Assembly (NCBI GenBank): GCA_031259095.1
Contig: JAIRLW010000236.1
Coordinates: forward strand, 1-5,368
Direction: 5' to 3'
Source of the DNA: Planctomycetaceae bacterium
Lineage (GTDB): Bacteria; Planctomycetota; Planctomycetia; Pirellulales; Thermoguttaceae
Length of the DNA stretch: 5,368 nt
In this document: positions 4,493 to 5,368 of the stretch, piece by piece
Layout: the number at the start of each line of letters is the position of its first letter
Numbering within the stretch: position 1 is the stretch's first letter
Position numbers and translations under genes: made by a program
The notes under the pieces: model-generated
Database searches by the model: none
The model's input: the letters and a program-made list of their open reading frames with translations, nothing else
What the model was told of the DNA's origin: nothing

Positions 4493-4550
4493 ATAATCCG
4501 TTCAAAGATGTTGTTGTAAATACACTGTATGTTTCGAAAAAATATGTTTC

Positions 4551-4582
4551 AGGAATTTTGAATTTTCTTAAATCAAATTCCT
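4551..4582. repeat. Weak AT-rich stem-loop between purC and apt
   Basis: AGGAATTT (4551-4558) pairs with AAATTCCT (4575-4582), and two more pairs follow after a one-base bulge. It begins 36 nt downstream of the purC stop. No T-run follows on the minus strand and the stem is AT-rich, so a terminator role is doubtful. Confidence 0.3.
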
Positions 4583-4618
4583 TTGGCAATAAAACTCATT
4601 GAATGTAAGTTAGTTTCG

Positions 4619-5368
4619 TTAAGATTGGTTTAGGGGATGGTCGGTTAAAATTTTAAACGCTTCGAGATATTTTTCCTGCGTTTTCTTAACGATTTCATCG
4701 GGAAGTTCCGGCGGCGGACTATTTTTATCCCAACCGCTTTGTGTTAACCAATCACGAACAAATTGTTTATCAAACGAAGGTTGTCCCTGACCCGGTTGAT
4801 AACTATCCGCAGACCAAAATCGGGAACTGTCCGGCGTTAACACTTCGTCAATTAGGATTAGTTGTCCTTCGGAAAATCCAAACTCGAATTTGGTGTCGGC
4901 AATAATAATTCCTTTTTTTAACGCCCATTCCGAACCGCGACGGAAAATGTCAAGCGATTTTTGACGCAATTCTTTGGCAATTTCCAGCCCAACGATTTCA
5001 ACCATTTGATTGAAGGTGATATTTTCATCATGACCGGTTTCCGCTTTTGTTGAAGGCGTAAAGATTGGTTCGGGCAATGGGTCGCTTTCACGAAGCCCGT
5101 CCGGTAATTTAATACCGCAGACAGAACCGGATTTTTGATACTCTTTCCAACCGGAACCGCTTAGATAACCGCGAACAACACATTCAATCGGGACAACCTT
5201 GCATTTTTTACCAAGCATGGAACGTCCGTTAAACACTGTACGATTGGTTCCTTGCGGAAATGGTATTTTTTCGACGTCGGTCGTGATCAGATGATTCGGA
5301 ACACCGAGTTGCTGAAACCAAAATGCAGCCATTTGGTTCAGGACTTTTCCTTTGTCAGGAATTCCAGT
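4619..5368 (-). CDS. purC: SAICAR synthetase (phosphoribosylaminoimidazole-succinocarboxamide synthase), N-terminus outside window
   Basis: Joins CAIR with aspartate, using ATP, to form SAICAR in de novo purine synthesis. 249 residues are visible. The frame runs unbroken to the right edge, and the first codons visible (TGIPDKGKVLNQMAAFWFQQ) are internal family sequence, so the ATG at 5332 is not the start and roughly 35-50 residues lie beyond the edge. Landmarks, numbered from the first visible residue: ECVVRGYLSGSGW (62-74), IFTPSTKAETGHDEN (102-116), IIIADTKFEFG (154-164), and LIDEVLTPDSSRFW (172-185). The residues after that, SADSYQPGQGQPSFDKQFVR, with DWL next, match the long (about 300-residue) PurC form rather than the short E. 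coli-type form. It lies upstream of apt on the same strand. Confidence 0.97.
   Translation of the reverse strand, partial: TGIPDKGKVLNQMAAFWFQQLGVPNHLITTDVEKIPFPQGTNRTVFNGRSMLGKKCKVVPIECVVRGYLSGSGWKEYQKSGSVCGIKLPDGLRESDPLPEPIFTPSTKAETGHDENITFNQMVEIVGLEIAKELRQKSLDIFRRGSEWALKKGIIIADTKFEFGFSEGQLILIDEVLTPDSSRFWSADSYQPGQGQPSFDKQFVRDWLTQSGWDKNSPPPELPDEIVKKTQEKYLEAFKILTDHPLNQS

Overview
The window is bacterial. All recognisable genes lie on the minus strand, so transcription runs from high to low coordinates, and no plus-strand gene could be supported. Codon use, the moderately AT-rich spacers, the sparse Shine-Dalgarno signals and the general look of the Rph and PurC proteins would fit a Planctomycetota/PVC-type or similar anaerobe. 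That placement is a low-confidence inference, with no marker gene behind it. TGA is used as a normal stop: padR ends TGA-TAA, and the other genes end in TAA or TAG.

In transcription order the window holds: (1) purC, SAICAR synthetase of de novo purine synthesis, cut by the right edge (4619-5368). (2) apt, adenine phosphoribosyltransferase of purine salvage, 138 bp downstream (3956-4480). (3) A 553-bp gene-free stretch with several inverted repeats (3403-3955). (4) A PadR-family repressor gene (2983-3402). (5) A DUF1848 protein gene with a C-terminal radical-SAM-like cysteine cluster (1811-2779). It sits behind a near-consensus promoter (TTGAAA-17-TATAAT) that carries a PadR-like ATGT-N5-ACAT dyad just past the expected start point. 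(6) A 410-bp spacer with two inverted-repeat structures, one made of TCGA decamers (1401-1810). (7) rph, RNase PH (711-1400). (8) A small membrane-protein gene 26 bp below rph that is interrupted by one in-frame TGA (229-684). (9) A degenerate 21-bp tandem array that runs off the left edge (1-210).

purC and apt together form a purine nucleotide block. PadR and DUF1848 look like a regulator-plus-target pair, which is inferred from the promoter layout. rph and the broken membrane gene look like one transcription unit.

The named genes are housekeeping or widespread families. The less ordinary content is in the spacers: several palindromic elements, two of them flanked by 10-bp direct repeats as if inserted, a 10-bp-phased TCGA block, and a 23-bp motif shared between a spacer and the body of the broken gene. 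I see no CRISPR array, phage, toxin-antitoxin or defence locus, no transposase, and no tRNA or rRNA. I do not see a convincing new multi-gene system.
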